Notes: generated by a model not told the origin, from the letters alone. A DNA stretch of 64,000 bases from Siphonodentalium dalli (GCA_032622095.1 CP136068.1:118159509-118223508), one strand, 5' to 3'; shown: positions 35,905-49,790, numbered from the stretch's first letter. Program-made: numbers and translations.

Positions 35905-38866
35905 GTTGGTATTTAGTAGTATTTTGATAAATCTGCTATATTCATATGTTGCATCAGTCTGTTGAGATCTGTCTCTGAGAGATCAGTATTACAACAAAGA
36001 GCTGATTTTGGAATAAATTATGCAATATTGCATACAAATCGGTCTGTTATAGAAGTATTCTATGATAATGATAAACCTGTCAATTATCAACATCTAAGTT
36101 ATTATTTTCACAAATACAAGTCAGATTCCCGTTGTTTCACAGACTAGGCCATATTTATTTGATTTATTGAAAACAAGAACCACTAAGGAAATGTTATGAC
36201 AGATGCACTTACATGACATATAATGTATGCGGTGGTGCTCTCCATTGAGTCAGGCAGCCCTTATGTTTGGAGATGTTTGATTTATAGAAAATCACTCCAG
36301 TGGAATATATTTCTGTCGTACGAAGAGCAATCAATGTGACTTTATCGAATAAATTACAAAAATCAACTGCAAATATAAATAACACAGATAAAACAGGATG
36401 TAAATAAATATGATCAGTTTTTCACATCTTCGTATTTCTTGTTGATTGTCGCTTGTTTTCTGTTGCCGATGGTGTTGTTGTCACAGAGTTGCATAATCTT
36501 GTCACAGTTTCTAGCGCAACGCCGGCTGTAAGAGGGTTGAATTGTTTGGGATGATTTCAGAAATTGGCATGTGTTGAAAGATTCTCTCAGAAGTTTGCAA
36601 AATGAAATTAAGATAGTTCGTTCATTGTGAATTTCAGACCAGGATCTTTTGTTTCATGTAGTGTTAGATGCGGCCGATTGTATGCTGTTATATAGTGTCA
36701 TAAATATTTCCTAATTTGGTCTTTAAATGCACAAATAGGTTATATTTTTTATACGCCCATTTAAAAAAAATCAGACGTATTACAGTAGAACCTGTCTTGA
36801 GAGACCCACATTTAACACCTGCCATTTCTGATCGCATTTTCTGTTCACCGACTATTTATTCTATATATCACCTTCATTGTGTAACCACCTGTCAATCGCG
36901 ACCACCTAATATTCAGTTCAAAACATGAATTTCACCTGCATTAAGAGACCATCCCCTTTTATTACTAAAGAAAGAAATAGAAACGTCAGTCAAACTGTGT
37001 AGAAATGCACCAAAAAAGACAACGGATACAACTGGATAGGAGTGAAACAGAAATACAAAATATGGAATTAATGATATGACAAAATCGGACTCATCTTACC
37101 GTTAAAGGATTTATTCGGTCTAGAAATTACCAAATCAATCGGAAAGCCCTCCCTGTTTTGATTAAAATGACCCAAGTCTCATTCCGACCCCATAATAAAG
37201 AAGCGGAAAAATTTATAAATAATACCACCATCGATATTCAGAGATTTCCAACATAGTCAGACGATACTAAAATACGGAATCGGTTTGAGCGCCCGCGGTG
37301 TATATATAGATTACATCGCTATGCGATGAGTTAGTTCAGTAAACCATGATAGCGTGGTTCACTTTGGAAGTCACTATCGTATAGTAAACCATATATTTAT
37401 ATTAATAAAGTAATTAGTAGTGCATATAATAGTCTAATAGTCATTTTTGCAGCCATTAATAACATGCCATCGCGTGTTTTGTTTCATGAATTGATGTTAT
37501 TATAGTGCTAAATTTGATAGTCACTCCTTGACTATTCATCAGTGTCAACTGGCGAAATTGTTTGTACTATAAAATTGGACCCCAAGTGAGTGGTAATGGC
37601 CGCAGACGATTGCATCAACTTTGTCACAAGCTCCCAAACGTTATAAAAACACTTGTCAGAATAATGTTAACTATATATCAGGTGTTTCGTTTGTTGTTCT
37701 TTGTAAGTTATTTCCAAATTCTCAATCATTCATATATTCGATTGCTATCATGCCACATGCAGATCACCATTATATAGTACCTCCAAAAAGACAACACGTT
37801 TTGTAATTGTGAACGCTCGTTATTGTCTACAACTTTTGGAAGACGGAAGCATCTTTATATTTAAATGTCACAATACCACATACCAAATCATCCATGATAC
37901 CTTGAAAATGATCACGTTTATAATTGAGAACGCTCTTTATTGTCTATATGGCGACGAAAGCATGGACTCTCTTTATTAACTAAGGCATTCATTGGATTTT
38001 TTTGTAGACTATACAACAATTAAAAACTTCCTCTCTTGAAAGTCAATATCTGCCATCAAAACGTAAAATTAAACAAAAAAGAACAACAAACACAAACAGA
38101 AAAACAATGCCCAGCTAGCCTTCAATTTAGGAAAAAAATGCCGTTATGCCAAAGTACCTAATTAATAATTATTGTAGTCTCGACACTCTGTTGTGTATTT
38201 GAGTTAATTCTTTTGTTAACCCACTATCTGATCGTATCTTGACTGGAATGATTTAAGCAAGCGATCCGCAGTGTTGCACTTCTCCACTCAGAAGACTGTG
38301 TGAAGAAACAAAGAGGAACATTATTATGACGAATATAAGCCATCACGATACATGTACTAGTATATTAACCAAGAACTTTTTAATCACACCCCATTTGTGT
38401 TCAATTTGACTCCTATAGCACACACCGGTATGACACAATTTCAGTTGTATAAATTAGCTTCCGAAATTTGTACAATACAACGAAGAAGCTAGACTAGGTC
38501 CAACTTGTATTCTTTCAGAATCAGTTCTCTTTCGTTTCGCACTATATTCCACTCATTGCATTTAGGCATAAATTAATCTCATTTCACTCCAGTTTATCGC
38601 TTCAAATTACACTTTAGCCATCATTATTCCTTATATAATCTAACAATTTAGCAAATCCGGTTTTATTTAATAGTGAGCATTGTATTGGCGATCATGTAAT
38701 GGTGATCACTTGTATTTATCGTACAAAGGTATTTAATCGGAGACTGCGATATTCATGTAATTTATCAACTTGTTACATGATTGGCGGAATTGTTTTAAAC
38801 TCCGCCCACCGATGTCACCGGTAAGGAAATCAGGTAAACTTACCACGTCGATCATGCAGCTGATCA
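35905..38866. other. Start of intron 2, no gene seen
   Basis: Contains only the truncated head ATACGCCCATTTAAAAAAAA at about 36750 of the 9619-type element. It is broken at 36782 by TACAGTAGAACCTGTCTTGA, which looks like a Tc1/mariner-type terminus without a matching right end. Otherwise AT-rich unique sequence. Confidence 0.45.
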
Positions 38867-38914
38867 TCATGTGACCACATTATAGTCATGTGATCGCACT
38901 AATCAGTCATGTGA
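38867..38914. promoter_or_regulatory. Three TCATGTGA boxes at 19- and 21-bp spacing
   Basis: TCATGTGA at 38867, 38886 and 38907. This is the M-box/E-box bound by MiT/TFE-type bHLH factors in animals. The spacing is close to two helical turns each time. The region lies in intron 2. Function is inference from motif clustering only. Confidence 0.35.
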
Positions 38915-40193
38915 CTTACCCGATTAATATCTTCGGATTTTCCGCGATTTTTTAAATATCATAATAATAAATACATTATCTGCTCGATTTTGAATTTTCT
39001 TGGCGAAATGGGTCTGTTAGACATATATAATTAGTATTATGACCAGTTATGACGATAATTTTTTTATTTTTTTTTAACAAAATAATTCCTGTAACGTTTA
39101 TTTCAGACTGAAATAGACGAATTCTGTGCATGTACATAGGCATTCTGAGACTTAATACTATTCAACTTCTGGTATTATCTGATAATTAATTGGCACCAGA
39201 CTGGAGGCCATAATTAACAAATTCGTCCTTTGTAATAAAGTGTAATAAATGGTTGCATATTTCTTTTGACACATGATTCAATTATCTCATTGGAGAACAA
39301 TTAATTAATATAATGAGGGTTGCCCAAACTGTGAAAAAGGGTTTTAGTGGATGCGTGTCTTGTAGCTTTATGTAGCAATAGGCAACCCCGATAACTCGCG
39401 TATTTCCGGAAGTCGGTAAATGATGACATCACAGGAAATCTCCAGAGTCTCGTGACTGAAGGTGATTGTAAACACAGCTATTTTAAGCAATTACGTGTCC
39501 TTTTCCAATAAAAATAGCACAATTCGGCAGCGGATAGAATATTTTTTGTTTACCAAACTAAAAAGCCGCGAAAATATTTATGAAAAGATTTTAGTTGAAA
39601 TCGTGAAAATTACTTCGAATTTGAAACTTTCTGACCACCTCGATTAATATTGATTACGCTTCATTGCTCACTGGTAAGTTAAAAAGTTAAAAATTAGCAA
39701 TAAAAAGCCGTATTTCGATCGTCGCGCTGGTCATCGTTTCAAAGGAAAAAATATGTTTTTAATTGCCAGGGGAGATCACTCTATTACTAGTAGTATTACC
39801 AGCTAATGTAGTCACATGATTAAAACATGGTGGCCCCCGTGAACATATTAATGATTGTACGTAAGCAAATGTATTTGAAGTGAATAGTAATGTATTCTGC
39901 TGACCATTTTGTCTTTATTGAATGAAATTGGTTGATTGGGAAGATCTGATTTATCTAAGCAACTTTATTATGTATAATGCCATATAATTAATGATATTTT
40001 AACTTGAAATTTAACTTGTTGTTTAAAAAAAAAATTGTAACTAACAAGTCAACAGTTAGGCCTACCCCCCCCCCCCCCCCCCCCCCTTCAGTATGCGGGA
40101 TTCAGGACGTTTTGAAGCCGTACGCAGGATTCATACCCCCGAGTTGACTGGTATTCGGGTTGAAACAAAACTACTTGGACACATGTTTGAATG

Positions 40194-40951
40194 GGGCCGT
40201 GACTACCTGCCCCTGAGACAACCCGCCACCTTTCACTCAAGACAACCCACCCCCTGACAACCCGCCCCCTAAAATCACTTAGCGGTAATTAGTGGCTAAT
40301 TAGGACGTGTGACAGAATTATGAGATGTTTGTTTAAAGAAACTGGCCGGGTTGTTCTTTATAGGTTTTTATTTGATGTAACAACACGGACAACAAAAAAC
40401 GGAATGAAGTATATACTGTAGGCTGATATGAATATGAATGTGAACGAAGATTAAAAACAAAATTTAATAAGTTTAACAAAACGAACAATGATTAATTTGG
40501 GGCTGCTGCTGCTGCTGGATTTCTGCCAGTGCATTGTGCTGGTCTCTTATTTCTTCTCTGCTGGTGGCACCTCCAAATCGCAGTGAATGCAAGGAAACAT
40601 GCTTGCAGAATGAAGATAACCCACACTCAAGAGATAATATACCCAATTCCGTCGGCATCATTCAAAGGCTGTGTGTATACTCACCTCCAATCAAACTTAT
40701 AACATAGACACAATATACATGTAGAAATATAGAGATTTGTGAAGAGGATTAATTGGACAACAAGCAAAATGCTTTGACATAATTAATGAATAAAACACAT
40801 GTTTTGTTGGTCAATATCATTAATAATATATCATCAAAGAACATAATCACTATTAACAATTTCTGGACAACCCGTCCTTATTTATCGGGACAACCCGCCC
40901 TGAAAATAGCAGAGGGACGGGTTGTCACAGGGGCAGGCAGTCCCGTTCCCG
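40194..40951. mobile_element. hAT-like element, TTTGAATG duplication
   Basis: TTTGAATG lies at 40186-40193 and 40952-40959. The inverted ends share CTGCCCCTG(A/T)GACAACCCG with small differences at the tips. Further CAACCCGCC/CAACCCGTCC words repeat beside each end. A C22 run is just outside (40065-40086). A short CTG run (40503-40517) gives Gln codons in a small minus frame that I do not consider a gene. Confidence 0.82.
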
Positions 40952-40959
40952 TTTGAATG

Positions 40960-42084
40960 ATGGCGCAAAATAATATTTTGTGTTACTACGATCTGTACGA
41001 ATGAGTGGGTAGAATAGCTTCTTGGGCATATTTGACCACCATGCCATCATAAAGTATCATTAATTGTATCATAATGGCCTCATAATGCCCATAACGTGAT
41101 ATTTTGTTTGCGAACGGGTGGGTACTGGTTTGTTTATCCACTTAACCAGTTATTTCAAAACATACTTTATCATGTTGCACTGTTTACATAAAACAATGCC
41201 TCCAACATTAATTGAGATATAGTTCTGTCATACGCTTGAAAATAGTTTGGCTCGTGAACTTTGTGAAGGTTGACACTCATATTTTGTCCATTTTCCAAGA
41301 ATTAATTGAGAAAAAATAAAATATCTGCTCTCATATCGATACACCAATGGCTGACAATGAAACCTATATACAGTTTTGCTGCAGGTTAGGTAGTAGTTTG
41401 CGCAAATAGCTCCATAATGTTGAAAAAAATAGCTTTAAATTTTTTTTTGTAGGGGGTATAGTTTGGTTATCATGAAATATTTCCATGCATTTGACAAAAA
41501 AATCTCAATTTTTTATCAAAATGTATTCAATAGTGTCTGATAATAGAAATAACACACAGAAATACCAAAAGTTTTTATAGTATATTGTCAATATACTTGA
41601 AAAAAAGAAAAAGAAAACAAAAATCATCTTTTTGATGGGGGTAAACTTGGATTTTGATCAATATTTTCTATTTTTATGAAGGAAAAGTTCTATTTCTGCA
41701 TTGATTATGTAGATTGATCATTCCCGATGAGAACAACATATAGGTTTGCCATAAGAATTCGAAAACTTTGCCGTTATGCTGTGTTGTCAGAATTTTGCCA
41801 TTCCTCAAAAATTGCAAATTGTCGACCCCCTGACCCCCGTCCAATTATTTGAAAAAAACGTCATTTTTTTCAAACACTGCCATTACTACTGACTTTGTTT
41901 CATATTCCTAACACCCTAAAACTGCTGTAACTGCATCTGAATATCTGGAAAATGGCTTTGAACAAAATCGTTGCCTATTGCTACTTTATGTAACTATACT
42001 CATGTTGTCGTATATATGCATTTGATAGTTTTGTGCCTGGCAGTTTGTAAATTCTTAAACTTCAAAGCATGGATCGTTTATATG
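40960..42084. other. No gene recognised
   Basis: AT-rich intron 2 sequence with many A/T runs; nothing beyond short chance frames. Confidence 0.4.
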
Positions 42085-43530
42085 TGCTGATGTCTGGATC
42101 AACCATCCGTCGTCTGTCCATCTGTCCGTCTGTCCATAGACACTTGCTATCCGATTTGATTACTCGAATATTTTTTATCAGATCATGTTCAAATTTTATG
42201 TGCATGTTTATGATGACACACTCCTCACCTGTATAGTTTTTGGTATCGATCGGTTGATCAGTTTAGAAATTGTACACTTTGCATCCACACATAGGCATGA
42301 GCTATCCGATGCTGTAAACAAAGTATTTTTTGTCCGATTGTGTTCATATTTGATATGTAGGTTTATGATGACACACACCTTACCTGTATAGTTTTTGATA
42401 TCGATTGGTTGATTGGTTTAGAAAATAATTAACCCTGCACACAAATGCTATCTGATGAATCTAAGTCAAACAATTTTCTTCTGATATGCCTCATATTTAT
42501 TAACTCGGTTTTTATTATCACATTCTTCATCTGTATGGATTTTGGTATTGTTTAGTTAACCCTTTCCACTCTTGTTTTTAAATAGAATTCATCCAAGCTG
42601 TGATGACTTAAATATTTTTCATCTGATCGACACCAGATTTGGTACATGTGGTGCTCACCCCAAAATACAGATAAAATATTTTAACAGAGTTATGGCCCTT
42701 TATAATTCAAGTCACTGATAATGTAATTACATGTAATACACTATGAGAATTTTAAGAGAAAGACACATTCACAGAGAAGTGAATTATTAGATTCTATATT
42801 TAGCTATGGATAGGTACATTTTATTGACAGAATACACCAGTACCATGGCCAGCTAGCAGACATTACTGTAGAGACACTGTATCTTATCTTATAAAAAAAA
42901 TTAACCCACCCATTACGAAGTTCCATCATGTGATGTCATTGAAAATGATTAACCCTCTCCACACATCATATGGTTTTGATGCTTTTCATTTGACCGTTCT
43001 CTGATTCTATGTCCAGGATGATGGTGATCCACTTTTCACTTGCATGGATTTTGGGATTAAAATTAACCCATTCCATAGACACATGATAGCGGATAGGCAG
43101 ATATTAAATCATACCTTTAACTTTGAGCCAGGTTCAGTAAGGATTTCTAAAAACCACCAATTGAATATTCATCATTAGAGGAAATGTCTTATTTTGAAAT
43201 TCCCTCTATTGCATTTGGGGTGGAGGTCCTCCACTGGAGGATAATAATAATGTTGCTTGTATTCTTGAGACTGACTTATTGGATGGGCTTCTAAATCCAA
43301 TTACATGCTTTTATAGAATATTTTGTGTTGATCAGTTCATTAGTGTGGTTAAGATTAATCCCTTGCTATCTGATTTGATAACTCAAATATTTGTCAATGA
43401 TTATGTTTATTATTTCATATCATAGTTTATGATAACACACCCCTAACCTGCATAGAGAGGTCATTTGGTTTATTTTCTTTAAAATATTAACATTCTCCAA
43501 AAATCCTGTTGACACAATGTGATAACTAAA
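42085..43530 (+). repeat. Decayed tandem element related to the GTTTACCCATACC family
   Basis: Starts near CATCCGTCGTCTGTCC; loose units of roughly 180 bp share TATCCGAT(T/G), TTTATGATGACACAC, CTGTATAGTTTTTG and GGTTGAT. Later units are strongly diverged. Confidence 0.6.
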
Positions 43531-43676
43531 CATTTTCATTATAAGATCGCGAGACTTTGCCTCGCGGCAACTCCTTGGTAACGGTTGCTAGGCAACTACC
43601 CGGAATTGACTGGAAAATGTAAATATAGCTTATAGCGTCGCAATTCAACCCCAGTGATTGCGTTTTTATGTTTACC

Positions 43677-44974
43677 CATACCATAGTATGGTAAACATAG
43701 TGTCGTTGCCCGGATTGACCACTCGTCGTTTGTCCGTCTGTCTGTCCGTCTGTCTGTCTGTCTGTCCGTAGACACTTTACGAGTAATGCGATAACTCTAT
43801 CCGATCGAAACAAAATTTTGTATATGGGTTTCTCAGCCCAAAATACAGATCGAGTTCGAATTTGGGTTTGATCCGAGATTTTGTTACAGAGTTATGGCCC
43901 TTTTTCAACTTAGAATTCACGCATTCTGCCATAACTCATACATTTGGTATGTGAGTTTCACAGCCCAAAATACAGATCGAGTTCAAATATGGGTTTGATC
44001 CGATTAATTTTAAAGGAGTTATGACCCTTTTTCAACAACAAAAAATTGAGGAGAAAAAAATTCGATTTTAAAAAAAATTTATTTTTAACTTTTATAATAA
44101 TAATAAAAAAAATGTCATTGACATTGTCATTTGTTTTCATTTAGATATTGATGATTATGATAAAAAGATTTCCAATGTGTCCCTTTAATTTTTTTAAATA
44201 AGTTAAAAAAAAATTGAAAAACTAACACCATTATAACTCTGCCAAGGGTACCCCGAATCACCACACCAAATTTGATTAAATCGGTCCAAAATCTTGTGTT
44301 ATGTACTGGTAAATCTGTTTGGAGCAACATTAAATCCAATTCACCAATTGCCTTTGGACTACTTAGCTATTGATAAGGCTATATTATTTTCTGATGTCTC
44401 TTATGCCAATGTGCAAATAATTTGATACATAAGGCTATGGCATCTAATTTAAAATAAAGATTCAACAATAATATTAACAGTAGACTTGGACATCTGTGCT
44501 GCAGAGTTATATCTTCAGATGGTCTGATATAATTATAATTGTTATTGGTTTAATAGAGAGGTCAGTGTTCAACATAAACAATTCCTGTGATATTTTGACA
44601 GCTCTGCTATATAATTGATATTAATGGGTCAGTGGTGATATTGCTTATCTGTATACTAGGACACATTATTATTGTAAACTTAAATTGGACTCTCTTAACT
44701 CAAGTATTCCATGTCCAGGTCACACCTACACATTTAACCCATGGGCTTGCTAGCTGTGGCGGTTTAGCATTACAGATCCTGTACCAGTGCATTCTCTTAT
44801 ATAAATGCCAGTGACCCATAAATTCCAATAATTTGTGTTATGTACATTTGTCTATAATAGTACATAACAGTATACTCTATAATTCAACACCAAAACTCTC
44901 ATTTATCCGATCATATTAAATTTTTATCGCCAAGGGATGGGTTAACATCTGCCGATCGTGATCGGCCTCTCGTT
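43677..44974 (+). repeat. GTTTACCCATACC element, copy 1
   Basis: Head hairpin TGTTTACCCATACCATAG-TATGGTAAACA, GTCCGTCTGTC tract, two units at 127 bp (CAGCCCAAAATACAGATCGA), then a unique part with TAACTCTGCCAAGGGTACCC. The tail hairpin GCCGATCGTGATCGGC is followed by CTCTCGTT. Copy 2 is at 57271-58145. Confidence 0.82.
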
Positions 44975-45339
44975 TGATGCAGGTAATACCCTAACGTGAA
45001 ATTTGAGATATACCCGACCTGAATAGTGAACCAAATATCACATTTAAGGGTAGCAACGGTTGCTAAGCAAATACCACAAATGATCGAATGACATCATTGC
45101 ACTAACCTTTCAGTGGTATGGTTTGCCTTAATTTAGACAGTGTCTAGTCGCATGGTGTTGGTTATGTTCAAAGGGGACACCTACCTGAAACTGTGCAGGC
45201 ATGCTATGCATGGTCCACTGATCATTGTAAGATCGGGAGACTTTGCCACCCGATATCTCCTTACTAGGTAACTACCCGAAATTTGCACGATAAACAAATT
45301 CTAGCTTATAACGTTGTTATTATACATCAGCGAATTGCG

Positions 45340-46326
45340 TTTCGATGCGACCAATATCCTAATGTGAAATTTAAGATATACCTGACCATGCGCAAGTAAG
45401 TTAACTTGATATGCGATAGACTTTTTGCCGCATGTGGCATAACAGAGACTTATATTACAGAGACCAGAAACAACGTAATTTCCCGTAACATATCGTGGTC
45501 CCATTGTTCAAGTAAGCTGTCTAGATTGTGGCTACTGTACTGATATGTGAAATATGCAACTATATGTCATATATAGCGCCACATTTCACTTAAACGCATT
45601 TTTAAAATGAATTATAGTCTGCGCGCATGCGCATGTTTTCCTACCCATTTCTAGCGGGCAGCCAATCCATATACACACCATTGCCAGCTCTGACTTCAAT
45701 GGGCCCATTTAAATATATATATTAGTGGGTATGTCGTGTATAAGTACGTTATAAGCCATTTATTTGTGATTGCGCTGGTCTGCGCATGCGCGAATAAATC
45801 AACTTGATATGCGATAGACCCTTCCCCGTATGTAGCAGAACACTGATTAATATATGCGAGGGTAATTTAAACTGAAATTGTATGTCTAAATTATGTCTGT
45901 TCTGTACACACACGGGGAACATGATATGATATGCCGTAAATATAGCGGCACAGTTCGCTTAAAATATCTTATGCTTTTGTAGATTATATGCTATGCGCAT
46001 ATATTTCTACCCAATACTAGCGGCCAACCATTCCATATGCACCATGGGCTCCGCTGACATATGTGGGGGCCATTTAAATATAAATCAGTTGGTCTGACGC
46101 TCGTTATAATATATATAAATTTGCTACTGACCCGTGTCGTCGCTGCACCGAAATATCGGTGTTACGGGATATAGTCACGGTTCGTTTGCACCTAAATATC
46201 GGTGTTATGGGTTCAAAGGGTTAGGAGTGCATTATCGTGCAAATAAAAAGGTGTGGATGAATTAATTCTCGCATTTTGGAATTACCACAGGCGTATTTTG
46301 CCATGAACTAGCGATGCTCTTGTTAG
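45340..46326 (+). repeat. Two ~400-bp direct copies and a CTCTTGTT tail
   Basis: 45405-45740 and 45790-46090 share CAACTTGATATGCGATAGAC, GCGCATGCGC-type words, TACCCA-T-CTAGCGG and GGCC-CATTTAAATATA. The stretch ends with GCGTATTTTGCCATGAACTA and CTCTTGTT, the tail of the 9619-type family. Confidence 0.65.
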
Positions 46327-46504
46327 TATATGAGTCCAAAATGAGGAGTTGGTGACAGTGTCCACTGCATAAATACTGGTACCTCAGAGTAATAACTATT
46401 GTGAAACATTGTAATGTGTGAAACCACTTTATTGAGGGCTACTTATTGTCTTTTATATGAACTGTGGTAATCTGTTTGAGTTGGGGGGTCAAGGGGTCAG
46501 CATC

Positions 46505-47262
46505 TAGTGATGCGGACCGGACCGCTTTGGACCGGTCCGGTCCGGTCCGGACCGGGTGTCACTGGACCGGACCGGACCGCTTTTTGCCGCCAGTCCGGTA
46601 CTCTCCGGTACGGTCCACTATTTTACTTCAGTTATCAGAATTATAAACTATCGCGAATATTATTGCGTATTTGCCGTCCTATTATATCCTAGGTATATAA
46701 CTGTAATTGTCAGGATTATACAATCAGCCACCACAATCTCCAAGACTCTAATATTAATGTAGTAGTCATATTAGTACACATTTGTATAATTGTCATCAGT
46801 AAAGTTATTTCGTTTAAATTTCAATTTAATGAAAATAAGTATGATACTAATCATGCATACGATCAGTTGAGTGCCATGTTAGATTGGTTATGACACATTC
46901 TGGCCCTAGCTTTTTATCTGTCCAATACATTTAATTAGTGCATGTTCGCATTACTAGAAATACTATTATCGTGCATCGTTCCCAGAATATCCCGCCAGAG
47001 ACAGACAATGATGCATACAATCGGCAAACAATGTCAGTTTTAACATATATGGACTCATTGCAATGCACTGAACTCAGTAACTTATAGTTTGTACTATACA
47101 GAGTAAAAACTTTGAGAAAACAGAGAATTCATTAACATATAGCATATTATAGGTGGACCGGACCGTTTTGGACCGGTCCAGGCATGTGTACCAGACCGGA
47201 ATGGCCTGGACCGGACCGGACTGGACCGCCTTGGCAGTGGTCCGGTCCGGTCGGCATCACTA
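46505..47262. mobile_element. hAT-like element with GGACCGG subterminal repeats
   Basis: TCAGCATC flanks both ends (46497-46504, 47263-47270). Inverted ends begin TAGTGATGC(G/C)GACCGGACC, matching the TARNG start of hAT elements. Both termini carry dense GGACCGG/CCGGTCC words (46515-46616 and 47155-47250), while the 530-bp middle is AT-rich. Confidence 0.88.
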
Positions 47263-47302
47263 TCAGCATCCTGATCATATTATGGCTGTGTATATATATA
47301 AA

Positions 47303-48190
47303 CTAGCCGATGAGCCCGACTTTGTCCGGGCTATTCAAAAACCAAATTTCAAGTCGATAGCTCCACCCGTTTCCGAGATCTGGTCTGCGCATGCGCGAAG
47401 CTGGCGTTGCACGGGCTCGGCGACCCGATAAAATTTGTATCCGGGGCAAGATACATTCACATAGCAAATTTCAAGTCGATAGCTCCACCCGTTTCCGAGA
47501 TCTCGTCTGCGCATGTGCTGCATGGGCGCCGCACGGGCTCGCCAATACGACAACGTCGACCGCCTGGTCAAACTACACACACGTACCAAGTTTCGTCCCG
47601 ATCGGTCGAGAATCGTAGATTTGTATAAATGACAGACAAACATACAGACAAACAGAGGTCTTCAAAATATATAAGAGACTAGCCGATGAGCCCGACGTTG
47701 TCCGGGCTATTCAAAAACCAAATTTCAAGTCGATAGCTCTACCCGTTTCCGAGATCTGGTCTGCGCAATGAGCGAAGCTGGCGTCGCACGGGCTCGGCGA
47801 CCCGATAAAATGCGCATGCGCGAAGCTGGCGTCGCACGGGCTCGGCGACCCGATAACATTCGTATCCGGGGCAAGATACATTCACATAGCAAATTTCAAG
47901 TCGATAGCTCCACCCGTTTCCGAGATCTCGTCTGCACATGCGCGAAGCTGGCGTCGCACGGGCTCGGCGACCCGATAAAATTCATATCCGGGGCAAGATA
48001 CATTCACATAGCAAATTTCAAGTCGATAGCTCCACCCGTTTCCGAGATCTCGTCTGCGCATGCGCTGCACGGGCGTCGCACGGGCTCACCAATACGACAA
48101 CGACGACCGCCTGGTCAAACTACACACACGTACCAAGTTTCGTCCCGATCGGTCGAGAATCGTAGATTTGTATTAATGAGACAGACAGAC
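47303..48190 (+). repeat. CTAGCCGATGAGCCCGAC repeat, two copies
   Basis: Copies at about 47303-47665 and 47683-48190 start CTAGCCGATGAGCCCGAC and contain modules with TTTCAAGTCGATAGCTCCAC and GCGCATGCGCGAAGCTGGCG. They end in CCGATCGGTCGAGAATCGTA and an ACAGACAGACAA tract before TA-rich sequence. The second copy has extra internal modules. Open frames of up to 161 codons here are repeat artefacts. Confidence 0.75.
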
Positions 48191-48373
48191 AAACAGACAG
48201 ACAGAGGTCTTCAAAATATATATGAGATATATATATATATATATATTATATAGAGAACACTTTAAAATTTGTATTGTCTAAATATTTTTCTTGAGAGCTA
48301 TACTCACCACCAGGGTATGGACTGTGTTCAGTTAATATCTCAGGTTAGGGGTCCTATGGTATTCCAATGTTAA

Positions 48374-49242
48374 TGTGACACTACTATTGTAAAATTGGTA
48401 CTAGGACCCATAAATTCAAATAATTTGAGAATTTGTGTTATGTATATTATTTGTCTATAAATGTACTTCATTAGTACATAATGTTCAGTATACTCTATAA
48501 GTCAACATAAAAACTCTAGATTATGATTCCGATCATAGCTATTTATTATCGCCAAGGGATGATCGACCTCTCGTTTATATTTTGCATTTAATCATTGACC
48601 TATTATATCTCCAGGTTTCTCCTCTTTCAATTGCATGGATTTTTGTAGTTAAAAATTAACCCTTCTCAACATTCCTGATACTTTAACAGACAGAAATACC
48701 TATCATCTGATATATCTCATTGTATATTGGATTATTTTGACGCACTCTTTGCCACTAATGATTGATTAATTTATTTTGATTTTGGTACACATTGTGACCA
48801 CATCCAGATTGACCACCTGTCGTTCATCAATCTATCTGTCTGTTCGTAGACACTTTACGCATGGTGTGATAACTCAAACATGTTTTATTCGATTGGAATC
48901 AAATTTTGTATATGTGTTTCACAGCCCAAAATACAGATTGAGTTCGAAAATGAGTTTGAAAAAAGTTTTTTTTAAGGAGTTATGGCCGCCCTTTGACCTG
49001 GAATTCACGCATGCTACAATAACTCAAAACAAATTTATCTGATCGAAACCAAATTTGGTATGTCAGTTTCTCAGCCCAAAATACATAGAATTCAAATTTT
49101 TATAATGGATTTAAAAAACAAAATAAAAAATAGAATTGTTTTAATCTTTGAAGATTAACATTGAATGTTATGGAATTTTGTGTCCAAGCTGAAAATGGCT
49201 AATCACTATCGCCAATCTGCCGATCATGATTGGCCTCTCGTT
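48374..49242 (+). repeat. Fragments of the GTTTACCCATACC family
   Basis: 48374-48575 matches the inner part and tail (CGCCAAGGGATGATCGACC, CTCTCGTT). 48780-49242 has a head-like GACCACCTGTCGTTCATC, CAGCCCAAAATACAGATTGA units and the tail CGATCATGATTGGCCTCTCG. Confidence 0.65.
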
Positions 49243-49409
49243 GGTATGTGAGTTTACAAGAGGAGATTCTGAAGACCCAGCCATGCATTTTTACCAGAGT
49301 TATGGCCCTTTGATTGTATTTTTGTTCGCATTGCAATTTATATTTTAAGCATGAACTAAAAAAATAATAACTGATCTCAAACAAATATTAACTGATAACA
49401 ATTATTTTT

Positions 49410-49790
49410 ATACCCCCTACTCTCGAAGAGAATGCGGGTTATATTGGATTGACCTCGTCCATCTGTCCGTCTTGACATTTATCCATCGGTTTTTTTCCAT
49501 CCGTCTGTCCATCTGGGCAGTACCTCAAACACTGGTTGTCAGATCTGAATGAAATTTGGTATGGATGATCACTACTATAATGGCATTCAACTGAGTGTTC
49601 AATAGTTTTTTCTGGATTTTCCGTTCTAGAGTTATTCGTCTGTAAATCTGGGAATATTTTTTTTAACTGTCCGAGCAGATACTCAAATACCTGTTGTCGG
49701 ATCTGAATGAAATGTGGTATGGACATTCACTGCTATGAGGGCATTCAACAAAGAATGCCCATTCCCAACTTTGCCCACCTTGGCGTGGGA
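49410..49790 (+). repeat. TATACCCCCTACTCTCGAAGAG element, partial
   Basis: Head with CTCTCGAAGAGAATGCGGG foldable arms, then CCGTC words and two units with CAGATCTGAATGAAATTTGG / CGGATCTGAATGAAATGTGG (49541, 49696). No tail recognised before exon 3. Confidence 0.55.

Noticed and set aside
47768-48253. A 161-codon + frame in the CTAGCCGATG repeat
   Set aside because: Built from repeated modules with frames also open on the other strand; no known family.
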